A stretch of 64,000 nucleotides of DNA from the NCBI RefSeq assembly GCF_040719375.1, contig NZ_JBFDTP010000001.1, forward strand, positions 434,001-498,000. The letters are read 5' to 3'. The translations under genes were made by a program, and so were the position numbers. Of the stretch, positions 1 through 9,645 are shown piece after piece. How positions within the stretch are numbered: the stretch's first letter is position 1; each line of letters opens with the position of its first letter. The notes beneath the pieces were generated by a model, which was not told the origin of the DNA, searched no databases, and was given only the letters and a program-made list of their open reading frames with translations. The DNA comes from Clostridium sp. AN503. GTDB lineage: Bacteria; Bacillota; Clostridia; Lachnospirales; Lachnospiraceae.

Positions 1-854
1 ATCACATACTTATCTTTCGTCTCCAGCAGCGCTGCCGGCATGATATTGAAGTTCGCAGCCATGGGAGTCAGCAGGGTCCCGCAGAAACCTGCCGTCAGTC
101 CCAGCGCGCCGACTACCACCGGGCTTGCGCCGTTCATGATCAGGAACGGGATGCCGATACCCACCGTGATCACGGAAAATGCAGCAAAACCGTTGCCCAT
201 AATGATCGTAAATAACGCCATTGCCACGCAGTACACCGCGCAGGCGATAAACCGGTTCCCGTCAGGAATGATATGACGGACTCCCGCAGCGATCACATCG
301 CCTACGCCTGCCGCTGTAAACAGCGCGCCCAATGCAGCCAGAACCTGCGGAAGGATACCTGCCGAACCTACATTGTCCATCAGCCGGGTCCCGTCGGATG
401 CAGCCTGAGCCGGTTTACATTTAAAGATCACGAACGCTACAATAAGAGCAGCTGCACCAGATACGCCGATTGCATTATTTGCTCCCAGGGAACTCCAGAA
501 GGTTGCAACAAGAACTGCAACAATGGCCAGGCTAAGTGCCGGAATAAATACTGCATTGCCGTATTTGTCCGCCGCCCTGCGCGTCTCTGACGGATTCGGC
601 ACATCACTCTTACTCTGACGTACCCTGCCCATGGCAGTTATAGCCGCCATTGCGATCACACACAGCCCCACGATCCATTTAGGGATATAGGGTCCTGCAA
701 TAAAAGTAAATGCCAGGATAAACCAGAATGCCGCCGTATAGTAACGGGCTTTCAGTTCTGCATCCTTCAGAGCCTTCACCCCTGTCAAAGTAAAGATAAG
801 TCCGATAATACAATAAAATACCTCAGCAACGATCGTACTCAATGTCCAAGTCAT
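1..854 (-). CDS. DUF979 family membrane protein (C-terminus cut by window edge)
   Basis: The minus-strand frame is open from an ATG at 854 to the left edge, so the C-terminus is missing. The translation is very hydrophobic with many membrane segments and matches the DUF979 family, which nearly always pairs with DUF969. The ATG overlaps the stop of the DUF969 gene by 4 bp (ATGA), so the two are translationally coupled and probably form one transporter. Such pairs have been noted beside 5-oxoprolinase genes and proposed to move 5-oxoproline. No pxp gene is visible here, so the substrate stays open. Confidence 0.8.
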   Translation of the reverse strand, partial: MTWTLSTIVAEVFYCIIGLIFTLTGVKALKDAELKARYYTAAFWFILAFTFIAGPYIPKWIVGLCVIAMAAITAMGRVRQSKSDVPNPSETRRAADKYGNAVFIPALSLAIVAVLVATFWSSLGANNAIGVSGAAALIVAFVIFKCKPAQAASDGTRLMDNVGSAGILPQVLAALGALFTAAGVGDVIAAGVRHIIPDGNRFIACAVYCVAMALFTIIMGNGFAAFSVITVGIGIPFLIMNGASPVVVGALGLTAGFCGTLLTPMAANFNIMPAALLETKDKYV

Positions 855-1549
855 GCTTTATCCGCCCCCTTCGTCTTTTTACCGGAAAAACGCCGGTTCA
901 GCTTCGTATCATAGATCAGGTTAAAACAGATTCCTGCCAGAACCGCGCAGGCTGCGATCAGCACAGACTGGCTGGCAATCTGCAGAGCATTCACCTCATA
1001 CCCCTGTTCCGTCAGTGTTGATACGATCAAAAGTGTTCCGGATGCACCCATAAAACAGTTCTGCGCAAAGAAGTTGCCATAGTTTTCATTGGCCGCGCAC
1101 AGACCCTTGATCTCATCCTCCGTCAACTCATCGATCTCACCGTATTTTGCAATAGCCGCGCCCTGCGCCATCGGATTGATCAGCGGCCGTACAAACTGGG
1201 GATGACCACCAATTCTCAAGGAGAAAGAAGCCGCGATCGCACGGATGACCAGATACACCGAAGCCAGCCTACCCGTGGTGGCATTCTTGAGCTTCTTGAT
1301 CAGATCCACCGCCTTGTCCTTCAGCCCGTTGCGCTCACACAGCGCGATGACCGGCAGGGTCAGCACAAATAGTGTTGCCGTCCGGTTGGTAATAAATGCA
1401 GTTCCCAGGATATCCAGGATATTCATCGGCGAAAGCCCTGCCACCAGGCCGGTGACTAACCCCGCCACGACTACCGTCGCCATAGCATCGAATTTCAGCA
1501 TGAATCCGATGATCACAACTACTACGCCTATCAGTTTGAGTATCTCCAT
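851..1549 (-). CDS. DUF969 family membrane protein
   Basis: This 232-residue integral membrane protein has hydrophobic segments near residues 5-45, 60-75, 95-112 and 165-215 and matches DUF969, the usual partner of DUF979. The ATG at 1549 follows a strong ribosome site (GGAGGAGG, 8 nt upstream). The stop overlaps the start of the DUF979 gene. A sigma-A-like promoter lies about 90 bp upstream, so this is the first gene of the pair. Function is inferred as one half of a small-molecule transporter; the substrate is not shown by the sequence. Confidence 0.82.
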   Translation of the reverse strand: MEILKLIGVVVVIIGFMLKFDAMATVVVAGLVTGLVAGLSPMNILDILGTAFITNRTATLFVLTLPVIALCERNGLKDKAVDLIKKLKNATTGRLASVYLVIRAIAASFSLRIGGHPQFVRPLINPMAQGAAIAKYGEIDELTEDEIKGLCAANENYGNFFAQNCFMGASGTLLIVSTLTEQGYEVNALQIASQSVLIAACAVLAGICFNLIYDTKLNRRFSGKKTKGADKA

Positions 1550-1636
1550 ATACAGATTCCTCCTCCATAAAATTTAATCAGGGGACACGGACTGCAAAGC
1601 TGACGCTTTCCATTCTGCATCCCCCTACTCATTAAA

Positions 1637-1665
1637 ATTGTACTAACAAATCGAGATTTTGGCAA
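1637..1665 (-). promoter_or_regulatory. Sigma-A promoter for the DUF969-DUF979 pair
   Basis: On the minus strand TTGCCA (1660-1665) and TACAAT (1637-1642) are separated by exactly 17 bp. They lie between the ABC permease stop and the DUF969 start, giving a leader of roughly 80 nt. Confidence 0.6.
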
Positions 1666-1680
1666 TATTTATTTCATAAA

Positions 1681-2574
1681 TTACGACTGTTTTCCGCTGG
1701 AAATAGCACGTATGGCAATCCACACAAAGAGCGCCGCCATCAAAAGCTGGATCACCACGCTCACGCCAACCCATTGGGCAAACACTGGGCTTGCACTGTG
1801 GCCTCCAAACCATTGCCCAACATTGGCTGTCACCTGCGCCTGTCCTGTCAGCTGGCTGATCGTCACTAAAAAGGTTGTGGTAGGATTGATCAGCAGCAGA
1901 TATAAAAGCCCTCCGGATGTGGCGTGGGCAGGCGACTGCCCGATGGACGCAAAGTAACTGTCCACATGCATTCCGCTCATATAATAGGCAAACTGGTTAA
2001 TACCATAGGTGCCGATGACCACCAGTCCCATGACCGCATAGGACACCACTGTAGACAGGGTTGTCTTGCGGAACAGCGCGGAGCAGCACAGCCCAAGGCT
2101 TCCCACAAACAGAGCGGCAGCTATGTAACAGAGCAGCAGCAGCCCGATGTCATTCAGCGTGACGCCGCCGTATACAAATACCATGGCGATGATCGGAAAG
2201 CTGGAAATGATCAGCAGGGACATCGTACTCAAAGATGCCGCCAGCTTCCCCAGCACGATCTCCCACGGACGCATTTTCGTCGTCAGCATCAGTTCAAGAG
2301 TCTGACGTTCCCGCTCTCCGCTGATGCTTCCCGACGTCAGGGCCGGCATGATAAAGATCAGCATCACGAATTCCAGGACAGCCACAAACAGATACAGGTC
2401 CAGAAAGCTGGTGTACTGGATCTCCGCAGTCACCCGCACCTGCGCCAGGGTCGAATACATATTAAGGAGCGCTACCATCGCCAGGATCCCGTTGAAAACC
2501 ATCAGGATCAAAGCCAGCTTGATGCTCCTGGAGCTGACCATGGTTTCCCGTTTATAAACCGGATTCATCCTCAT
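1681..2574 (-). CDS. ABC-2 type exporter permease
   Basis: Membrane subunit of an ABC exporter with about six hydrophobic segments. A periplasm-facing stretch follows the first helix, and the conserved SGERERQTLELMLTT region, typical of ABC-2 permeases, follows the second. I chose the ATG at 2574 (protein begins MRMNPVYKRE). The longer frame to 2658 has no ribosome site and would overlap the ATPase by more than 100 bp. With this start the overlap with the upstream ATPase is 23 bp, implying coupling. It is the last gene of the five-gene operon; the substrate is unknown. Confidence 0.85.
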   Translation of the reverse strand: MRMNPVYKRETMVSSRSIKLALILMVFNGILAMVALLNMYSTLAQVRVTAEIQYTSFLDLYLFVAVLEFVMLIFIMPALTSGSISGERERQTLELMLTTKMRPWEIVLGKLAASLSTMSLLIISSFPIIAMVFVYGGVTLNDIGLLLLCYIAAALFVGSLGLCCSALFRKTTLSTVVSYAVMGLVVIGTYGINQFAYYMSGMHVDSYFASIGQSPAHATSGGLLYLLLINPTTTFLVTISQLTGQAQVTANVGQWFGGHSASPVFAQWVGVSVVIQLLMAALFVWIAIRAISSGKQS

Positions 2575-3514
2575 AGGACAATACCACCCTTTCTTCCTCG
2601 TGATTGGTGATCTGCATAAAGATCGCTTCCAGACTGCCCGGCTCCCGCACAAAACCACGGATCATCACGCCTGCATTTACCAGCGCCGTGAGAAGCTCGC
2701 TCTCCTGTCTTGCACTCCCCATAAATCCCACCATAATATCTGTATCCCGCACCGTGATGGTCTGCACCAGCGGGTGCTCCTTCAAAAGCCCCATGGCGAT
2801 ATCCATACGGTCCTGGACCGTGATGATCACCGGCTTGGAGGTATGGATCCGGTCTATGATCTCATCGATACTTCCTGTCAGGATCATCCTGCCCGCATCG
2901 ATGACACCGATATCCGTACAAAGCTCTGACAGGTCTGACAGCAGATGGGAACTGATCAATATGGTCATCCCCTGCTCATTTAACTCCTTCACCGTCTCCC
3001 GGAATTCCACCCGGGTCCGGGGATCCAGCCCCGCCGTCGGCTCATCCATGATAAGCAGCGCCGGATCATGGATCAGCGCCCGCGCCAGACACAGACGCTG
3101 CTTCATGCCGCGGGACAGACCGTCCACAAAGAAATCCTCCTTGTCGCCCAGCCCCACCTGCGCCAGCAGCGTCTGCGCCCTCTTGCGCCCCTTTAACCCT
3201 TCTATGCCGTAGCAGGCGGCAAAAAACTCCATATATTCCGATACCTTTAGATTGTCATACACACCAAAATGGTCAGGCACATACCCGATCTTTTCTTTCA
3301 GGCGGTGGGGCTCTCTGACCGCACTGATCCCGTCAATCTCCACACTTCCGCCGTCAGGCTTTAAAAGCCCGGTCATGATCTTGATCGTGGTCGTTTTTCC
3401 CGCGCCGTTAGGTCCTACAAATCCATACAGAGCGCCTTTTTCAATCTCCATATCCAGACCGTCCAGCGCATGATAGTTCCCGTAGGACTTCTGCAGATTT
3501 TGAATCTTAAGCAT
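2552..3514 (-). CDS. ABC transporter ATP-binding protein
   Basis: This 320-residue ATPase has Walker A GPNGAGKT (34-41), signature LSRGMKQR (133-140) and Walker B LLIMDEPT (153-160), then a roughly 90-residue C-terminal extension as in CcmA/YhaQ-type exporters. Its ATG shares one base with the stop of the upstream 833-residue protein (TAATG), and its end overlaps the permease gene. It should energise the ABC-2 permease downstream. Context with a two-component system suggests export of, or resistance to, an envelope-active compound, but this is inference. Confidence 0.9.
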   Translation of the reverse strand: MLKIQNLQKSYGNYHALDGLDMEIEKGALYGFVGPNGAGKTTTIKIMTGLLKPDGGSVEIDGISAVREPHRLKEKIGYVPDHFGVYDNLKVSEYMEFFAACYGIEGLKGRKRAQTLLAQVGLGDKEDFFVDGLSRGMKQRLCLARALIHDPALLIMDEPTAGLDPRTRVEFRETVKELNEQGMTILISSHLLSDLSELCTDIGVIDAGRMILTGSIDEIIDRIHTSKPVIITVQDRMDIAMGLLKEHPLVQTITVRDTDIMVGFMGSARQESELLTALVNAGVMIRGFVREPGSLEAIFMQITNHEEERVVLSYEDESGL

Positions 3515-6015
3515 TATCGTTCCCTCCCTGCAACCATTGGCATCGGAAGCTGGATCGAATTGTATCCGCCCATTCCATCATACACATAACGGACTGTAAG
3601 CGTATTGTTCGGCGACAGATACGGGCGGAGCTGGTCCACATCCATGGTCCTTCCCTCCAGATCCACCTGGTCATAATTCCCGCTGCCGTAATTATAGAAA
3701 TAAATACTTCCGGTAAAGGCCCTGGTAAAGCTTGTATTGCCGGCCTCCAGGAACTCTTCCGACACAGTCTCAAAGGTCAGGCTCTCCACATCAATGTCAC
3801 CGCCAAGCTGATATTCCAGCGTCAGCGGTTCAATACTGCTCATGGAATTGGTCGTCTCATCATAGGTCCCATTTACCACCTTGGGTGTTTTCATCAGCAC
3901 AGAACGATACAGAGAACGGTCCCGTGAAGCATTCACCGGCATGGAGACCGTCAGCATGGTCAGCCCGTAAGTCTCCTCAGACACTGTCTTCAAAAACTGG
4001 CTGTCCTCCTTATCCGTGCTGAAGGCAAGGATCCGCGCGTCTGCCGTGTATCCGGTCATATAGTTGTCCATATAGAATTTCAGCATATTGGAGCGCTCCA
4101 TCGCCAGCAGATAGCTCTTGTCATTGATATCCGTTTTATGGTATGCATTCTCACCGGATACCCGCTCTGCCACTACATAGGAATTGCCAAGCGGAAAACG
4201 GAGCAGGTCATAATCTTCCAGGTTCTTCGTCTCTCCCGGTTCCATCCGGTCCAGCTGCACCATATTGCCGTACAGGATCAGAGTGGTATTCTCCAGGGGG
4301 AACGGAAAACGGTTGGTCAGGCTTCCGCTTATCTTTCCCTCAAAATAATCAACCTCACCGGTGATCCCGATCTGATCTGTATTGTCCACCCTCCGTTCCA
4401 GCTGGAAATACCGCGGTGTGAAGGCTGCGATATTCTGGCTGTGGATCGTGGTCTGTTCCGAAGTGGTTTCGATCGCGATCTGGTAAGGCTCGTCTCCTGA
4501 AAATTCAGCCGTCCCGCCGCCATCATACAGATAGCTCTCCGTGATGGGCAGCACCGAATACTCCGGCGCCAGCTCCACGGTATATGGTCGGTTATAAGGA
4601 TTGCGGATATTCAGATACGTAGTCTCTGTCACATAATCTTCCGTCACATCCTGGATCGCCGCATAGGTATAGAACGTGGACCGGAACCGGGTCGTGGTCC
4701 CCATCATATATATGATGCCCGCAAATACCAGGGAAAGTACCACCACGCCGCGCCGGTAATAGATCTGAAGCTCCCGGTTCCGCAGGAATAAGTAAAGCCC
4801 CGGCCCCAGCATAAGCAGGTAAATGACGATGATCCCCACGTAGACCATCAGCCTTGGAAGCTTATCTACATCCCCTGTATTGATCAGGCTCTGCACCGAC
4901 CAGAATTTGCCGGAATTGCCGCTGTAGACCACCTTTGCGAGACGATTGATCCGGCTCTCTCCTAAAAGACTGGTCAGCATGTAATCCACATATGCAGGCT
5001 GCCGGCTGCAGAACTCCGAAATATCCCCAAGATCATAAGCCGCAACAGCGATCATACCCTGTTCCTTAGCCGCCGCCGTCAACAGGGGAAACCCATTGCT
5101 GGAAAGGATCACATTTCCCCCGTGCAGAGGAATATCCACGCAGGTGATCGCAAGCATCCCGTCCCCAGGGTCATCCAGGCTGAAGCCTTCTCCCAGGTCA
5201 ATATGCCGCAGGCTCGGGGTCCCATAAGAATCGTCCAAAAGCTCAGGCGCAAACCGCCCCAGCGTGTCATCCACCCGCTCGCCGGTCCCCAGGATCAGCA
5301 CTCCGCCATTATGGACCCAGTCCATGACCGCCGCAGTCTGTTTTTCCGACAGGCTCCGCAGCTTGTAGTTGTTGACCACCAGCACATCAAACAGGCTTAA
5401 CCCGATCTCCTCCTCCGGAAATGTCTCCGCATCCAATTCGAATGTGCGGGTCCTCATGGTACTGTAATGGACGCCTACGCTGTCAAAATAGTTGAGCGCC
5501 CATGCTTCATCCGACAACAGTCCAATGAACATCTCCGGCACATCCCGGCTGACGTTCAGCTTGACCTTCTTATTGAGGATCGTGTTGCCGTCCCCGTCGG
5601 CCAGCGTCAAAAACAACTGGTTTGCATTGTTCCCCAAAGGAATATAATACCGGTAAAGCTGTTCGGACAGCGGCTCTGCAGCCACCGCATGATCATAGCG
5701 GTATAAGGTCCCGTCCGATTCCATAGACTTGATCATAAGCGTGGCAGACAACGGCTGCTCCTGATTGTTTCTGACAGTCACATCCAGAGGCAGATAACGC
5801 CCGCCCTTCGCCGTATTGTCATAACCATACCGGACATCCATAGCCACCGGCTCCTCAGCCGCCAGCGCCGGAGTACAAAAAGCCAGACCGCATAGAAACA
5901 TGAAAAGCGCCGCCATGGCTGCGATCCATCTCCTCTGTGGTCTGACTGTCTCTATATTCCACCCAAATTCCCTGCCCATCCGGGGCTTATGAATCTGGTC
6001 GCGCATTTCATTCAC
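3514..6015 (-). CDS. Membrane protein with glutamine-amidotransferase-like fold
   Basis: An 833-residue protein with a signal or anchor helix at about 30-53, an extracellular part with a Rossmann/GATase1-like segment (about 160-350, including GGVLILGTG), two helices at about 386-410 and 421-438, and a long extracytoplasmic C-terminal half. No catalytic Cys/His pair is obvious, so this may be a non-enzymatic fold as in GldG-like ABC partners. The GTG at 6015 overlaps the kinase stop (GTGA); an ATG at 6006 is an alternative start. Flanked by kinase and ABC genes, it is probably an accessory or sensing subunit of the exporter. I do not recognise a named family. Confidence 0.75.
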   Translation of the reverse strand: MNEMRDQIHKPRMGREFGWNIETVRPQRRWIAAMAALFMFLCGLAFCTPALAAEEPVAMDVRYGYDNTAKGGRYLPLDVTVRNNQEQPLSATLMIKSMESDGTLYRYDHAVAAEPLSEQLYRYYIPLGNNANQLFLTLADGDGNTILNKKVKLNVSRDVPEMFIGLLSDEAWALNYFDSVGVHYSTMRTRTFELDAETFPEEEIGLSLFDVLVVNNYKLRSLSEKQTAAVMDWVHNGGVLILGTGERVDDTLGRFAPELLDDSYGTPSLRHIDLGEGFSLDDPGDGMLAITCVDIPLHGGNVILSSNGFPLLTAAAKEQGMIAVAAYDLGDISEFCSRQPAYVDYMLTSLLGESRINRLAKVVYSGNSGKFWSVQSLINTGDVDKLPRLMVYVGIIVIYLLMLGPGLYLFLRNRELQIYYRRGVVVLSLVFAGIIYMMGTTTRFRSTFYTYAAIQDVTEDYVTETTYLNIRNPYNRPYTVELAPEYSVLPITESYLYDGGGTAEFSGDEPYQIAIETTSEQTTIHSQNIAAFTPRYFQLERRVDNTDQIGITGEVDYFEGKISGSLTNRFPFPLENTTLILYGNMVQLDRMEPGETKNLEDYDLLRFPLGNSYVVAERVSGENAYHKTDINDKSYLLAMERSNMLKFYMDNYMTGYTADARILAFSTDKEDSQFLKTVSEETYGLTMLTVSMPVNASRDRSLYRSVLMKTPKVVNGTYDETTNSMSSIEPLTLEYQLGGDIDVESLTFETVSEEFLEAGNTSFTRAFTGSIYFYNYGSGNYDQVDLEGRTMDVDQLRPYLSPNNTLTVRYVYDGMGGYNSIQLPMPMVAGRER

Positions 6016-7166
6016 CCCAGCTTTCCAAAATTCTCTTTGTTGATATCAAAATCCACCTGAAGGGTAACGGTAAACACCGTTCCATTCAGATCGCTCTTCA
6101 CTGTGATCGTGCCTCCGTGCATGTCCACGATATTCTTTACGATCGCAAGCCCAAGCCCCGTACCTCCCGTATGGGTCGACCGGGACTGTTCCACCCGGTA
6201 GAATTTGTCGAAGATCAGCGGCAGCTCCTCAGCCGGGATCACGTAGCCATAGTTGGTCACCGACACCTGGACCGTGCTGCTGGCAGCCGTCACCTTTACA
6301 ATGACCCGCTTCCCATCAGCCCCATACTTGATAGCATTGTTGATCAGGTTGTCAAACAGACGCGCCAGAAGGTTCCCGTCCGCCGTGATGACCTTGGCGG
6401 GAACATTGCTCTGCAGCTCGTAGGACAGCCCTTTATCCGCAAAATTGGGATAAGATTCCTCCAGAAGCTGGCTTAAGAGCTTGATGATATCCACCTTTGC
6501 CACATGCATGGACAGCTTGCCGTAATTCATCTTGGTAAATCCAAACAGGTCCTCGATCAGCTTCTCCAGCCGCTTGGCCTTCCCGTAAGCGATATCTATG
6601 TACTTCTTCTGCATCTCCGGCGGCAGCGTTACCTTGCCGGATAGCAGCTCCAGATACCCGATGATCGAAGTCAGGGGGGTGCGCAGATCGTGGGCTACAT
6701 TGGTGATCAGCTCATTCTTCGTCCGCTCCGCTTCCCTCTCTTTATCCATCAGTTTACGGATATCTTCCACCATCTTGTTTAGATTCTCCGCCATGGAGGC
6801 GAACTCATCGTCCCCGACGACCTCCACACTGGTGTTTAGATTCCCTTCGGAGATATCGCTGATAGCGTCGGAGATCCGGCTGATATACGCGATAGACTTC
6901 TCCTGGAGCAGCAAAAAGGTTGCAGAAAAGATCACGATCCCCACCAGCACATACCCCAGTACTATGACAATGTCGGAGTGATAGATCATGGCAAGAAGCG
7001 CATTGTCCCACTGGGATTCCTCCGCGTAGCCGGCCAGCATGGATAAATTGGTCACCAAAAACATCTCCACAAGACACGTAACAAGCGTGCTGTAGACGAT
7101 GTTGGCGATCACGCGGGTATGATAGCGGTGGCTTAGATCACTCCTGCCGCTTTTCTTACTTTTCAA
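6012..7166 (-). CDS. Sensor histidine kinase (HAMP, HisKA, HATPase_c)
   Basis: Membrane sensor kinase of 384 residues. Helices lie at about 19-45 and 65-88, with a short loop of about 20 outside residues, followed by HAMP (90-142), H-box NVAHDLRTPL with phospho-acceptor His159, N-box NLINNAIKY (about 273-281) and a G-box TGGTGLGLAIV. The short extracellular loop resembles VanS- or BceS-like kinases that sense in or near the membrane or through the transporter. It overlaps the response regulator gene by 11 bp and the next gene by 4 bp, so the operon is tightly coupled. Confidence 0.92.
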   Translation of the reverse strand: MKSKKSGRSDLSHRYHTRVIANIVYSTLVTCLVEMFLVTNLSMLAGYAEESQWDNALLAMIYHSDIVIVLGYVLVGIVIFSATFLLLQEKSIAYISRISDAISDISEGNLNTSVEVVGDDEFASMAENLNKMVEDIRKLMDKEREAERTKNELITNVAHDLRTPLTSIIGYLELLSGKVTLPPEMQKKYIDIAYGKAKRLEKLIEDLFGFTKMNYGKLSMHVAKVDIIKLLSQLLEESYPNFADKGLSYELQSNVPAKVITADGNLLARLFDNLINNAIKYGADGKRVIVKVTAASSTVQVSVTNYGYVIPAEELPLIFDKFYRVEQSRSTHTGGTGLGLAIVKNIVDMHGGTITVKSDLNGTVFTVTLQVDFDINKENFGKLG

Positions 7167-7860
7167 TTTTGTATCCTACCCCCCACACAGTGGTGATGAT
7201 CTTGTCCTGGCGCTCGTCTTCCTTCATCTTGCCGCGAAGCCGCCGGATATGTACCATAACGGTGTTGTTTGCCTCATATACCTTCTCATTCCACACCTTC
7301 TCAAAGATCTCGTCAGTGCTGAATACCTTGCCCGGATTAGACGCCAAAAGATACAGGATATCAAACTCGATGGGGGTCAGCTTGACCTCCTCCTCGTATA
7401 CGGTCACCTTGTGGTTGTCTTTGTTGATCGTAAGTCCACGGATGCTGATCTCATTCTTCGCATTCTCATGGACGCTGCTGTTGGGGTTCAGCTGAGTGTA
7501 GCGGCGCAGCTGGGACTTAACCCGCGCCGTCAGTTCCAGCGGGTTAAACGGCTTCACCACATAGTCATCCGCCCCGGTGCCCAGCCCTAAGATCTTATCT
7601 AAGTCGGTGGACTTGGCGCTCAGCATGATGATCGGGATGTTGTTGGTTTCCCGGATCTTCTTGCACATCTCCAGCCCGTTCATCCCGGGCATCATAATAT
7701 CCAGCAGCACCAGATGGATCTCTTCCTTATCCAGGATATCCAGCCCCGCCTGCGCATTGGACGCCTTAAACACTTTATATCCGTCACTGACCAGGTATAT
7801 CTCCACCAGGTCCGCGATCTCCTGCTCATCATCAACCACCAGGATATTGGTCTCTGCCAT
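7156..7860 (-). CDS. OmpR/VanR-family response regulator
   Basis: A 234-residue regulator. The receiver domain has acidic D10/D11, phospho-acceptor Asp54, Ser81 and Lys103. The winged-helix DNA-binding domain occupies about 135-232 (TVMVHIRRLRGKM recognition region). The ATG at 7860 follows TAGGAGGAAA. First gene of the operon with the kinase, the amidotransferase-fold protein and the ABC exporter; it likely controls this operon. Confidence 0.93.
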   Translation of the reverse strand: MAETNILVVDDEQEIADLVEIYLVSDGYKVFKASNAQAGLDILDKEEIHLVLLDIMMPGMNGLEMCKKIRETNNIPIIMLSAKSTDLDKILGLGTGADDYVVKPFNPLELTARVKSQLRRYTQLNPNSSVHENAKNEISIRGLTINKDNHKVTVYEEEVKLTPIEFDILYLLASNPGKVFSTDEIFEKVWNEKVYEANNTVMVHIRRLRGKMKEDERQDKIITTVWGVGYKIEK

Positions 7861-7975
7861 ATCAGTTTCCTCCTAACAGTAAATAGTCATTTCATCCTAT
7901 GCATAAGTGTAGCATAAAATGTCGCTTTATGCCTTACTTTTTTATGACAAATAGTGAAAGAAATTCCATGGCATA

Positions 7976-8010
7976 AGGGGGCAGCCCCGCAAAATATCAG
8001 GCCGCCCCCT
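7976..8010 (-). terminator. Stem-loop after the carbohydrate operon
   Basis: An 11-bp GC-rich stem (arms 7976-7986 and 8000-8010, one G-U pair) with a 13-nt loop follows the last gene of the TRAP operon on the minus strand. The tail is not a clean U-run, so it may be a weak terminator or an mRNA 3'-end stabiliser. Confidence 0.5.
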
Positions 8011-8045
8011 ATTTTCTAATGTGCATCGTTCTAATATGCATCCAT

Positions 8046-8753
8046 TTAATACGCATCCCCCACAAACCCGGATGCCAAACCTTTTCTGCACTCCTCGTCA
8101 AACCGCCTGCACGCAGACACGATCCCCTCCGGCTGCTGAAAGACCGTATAGATACCGGTGACGATCACATTCGCGCCGCGTCTGACGCAGGGGATCAGGT
8201 TTTCATAATTCATTGCGCCATCCACGTTGATCAGAAAATCTTTTCCACATTTTTTCCGCAGCGACGCCAGCTTTTCCACTTTGTCAACCGTCCTCGGCAT
8301 AAATGCCTGCCCCGCGAACCCAGGTTCCACTGCCATAAGGGTCACCATATCCGCCAGGTCGGCATACGGTCCAATGACCGAAACATCCTGCGATGGATTG
8401 ACAACTACCCCGGGGTTCATGCCGGATGCCCTGATCCGCTCCATGACCCTGAAAGCAAACGGCGTACTGTCCACGTGGAAGCTTAAATAATCCACTCCCG
8501 CCTCCGCCATCCGGTCAACATATCCAGCCGGATCTGTCACCATCATATGGACATCAAGTATCATATCCGGATATTCCTCTTTTACATCTTTCATAAACCG
8601 TACCGGGAAGCAGAGATTGGGGACATAGTTCCCGTCCATAAGATCCACGTGGAGCCATGTAACCCCCGCAGCCCTGAGCGCCTCTATATCCTCTCTGATA
8701 TGCAGAGTATTGCAGTTTGCCAGGGACGGTGAATTGATAACGATTGGTTTCAT
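8046..8753 (-). CDS. Ribulose-phosphate 3-epimerase family protein
   Basis: TIM-barrel protein of the Rpe/AlsE family with SPSLANC at the N-terminus, metal or acid-base motifs HVDLMDG and DVHMMV, MAVEPGFAGQAF in the phosphate-binding loop and INVDGAM near the C-terminus. The family epimerises ketose phosphates at C3. The ATG at 8753 has GAGGGG upstream and sits 8 bp after the previous stop, whereas the in-frame ATG at 8771 would overlap it. As last gene of a TRAP operon it is probably a pathway-specific paralogue (allulose-6-phosphate type) rather than the housekeeping enzyme. Confidence 0.85.
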   Translation of the reverse strand: MKPIVINSPSLANCNTLHIREDIEALRAAGVTWLHVDLMDGNYVPNLCFPVRFMKDVKEEYPDMILDVHMMVTDPAGYVDRMAEAGVDYLSFHVDSTPFAFRVMERIRASGMNPGVVVNPSQDVSVIGPYADLADMVTLMAVEPGFAGQAFMPRTVDKVEKLASLRKKCGKDFLINVDGAMNYENLIPCVRRGANVIVTGIYTVFQQPEGIVSACRRFDEECRKGLASGFVGDAY

Positions 8754-8761
8754 ATTTCCCC

Positions 8762-9634
8762 TCATATGCATTGATTTTTCTTCATAGCCGCGTATGTGGT
8801 CTCATAGGCATTCTGCACGACCCATTCCGGGGTCTTTGCCCAGTGTCCGGGGCGGAAAGTCTCTATGGAACACATCCCCTCATAACCGATCTCCTTCAAA
8901 ACTCTCAAAAACCGGTCTATATCCACCACCCCCTCATCTACAAAGCAGCGTTTTTCCTGTTTCCGTTCCCTTTCAGGCACATCGTCCGCACTGTTTAAAT
9001 GTACGGCGAAGATTTTTTCTTTTTCAACTGTTTTCATTGGCTCATAATCATTTTGACCATTAAACAGGTAGATATTGTAAGCGTCAAAAACGTATCCCAC
9101 ATTATCCATATTTACAGCCTCTATGATCTTCCGGGCATTTTCAATATCTCTCACAGACGACCGTGGAAAGCCCACAAGCTCAAAGCACAGGTTCATATCG
9201 TACTGCTTCGCAATGGGGCCAAGCGCCTTAAGCATACGGACGCAATTGTTGTTTTTCTCCCCGTCAGTCCCTGGAAACGGCACATAGTTCTCCTGCTCTA
9301 AAAATGGAGGCACTACGATCATATAATGGCAGCCGATTTTTTTCCCGATCTCACAGGCATATAAGAACTGTCCCAGCAAAAATGTCCGCCGTTTGGGCTC
9401 GTCATCCTCTCGCAAGAATTCCGGGTACAGGTACAAAGCATTAAACGCATGGGGCTTTAAATGATGGGTGGAGAAAAACTCTGCCAACTGGTCTGACGTA
9501 TGGGTTTTTAAATAGCTCATGAGCATGTCGAACCTGATCTCTATGTAATCAAACCCTTCCTTTTCGCACAATCTAAGATCTTCTTCCAGTGTGGAACATC
9601 CCAGACCACAGGCTTCGTTATATGATATATACAT
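8762..9634 (-). CDS. Sugar phosphate isomerase/epimerase (xylose isomerase-like TIM barrel)
   Basis: A 290-residue protein of the AP-endonuclease-2/IolE-IolH superfamily. Likely metal ligands are the Glu in CFELVGFPR, the Asp in YVFDAYNIY, His in AVHLNSAD and Glu in CSIETFRPG, the usual order for these divalent-metal epimerases. It lies between the IolB-like isomerase and the Rpe-like epimerase with short gaps, so it acts in the same catabolic route. The exact substrate cannot be told from sequence. Confidence 0.82.
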   Translation of the reverse strand: MYISYNEACGLGCSTLEEDLRLCEKEGFDYIEIRFDMLMSYLKTHTSDQLAEFFSTHHLKPHAFNALYLYPEFLREDDEPKRRTFLLGQFLYACEIGKKIGCHYMIVVPPFLEQENYVPFPGTDGEKNNNCVRMLKALGPIAKQYDMNLCFELVGFPRSSVRDIENARKIIEAVNMDNVGYVFDAYNIYLFNGQNDYEPMKTVEKEKIFAVHLNSADDVPERERKQEKRCFVDEGVVDIDRFLRVLKEIGYEGMCSIETFRPGHWAKTPEWVVQNAYETTYAAMKKNQCI

Positions 9635-9645
9635 TGTCTCCTCCT

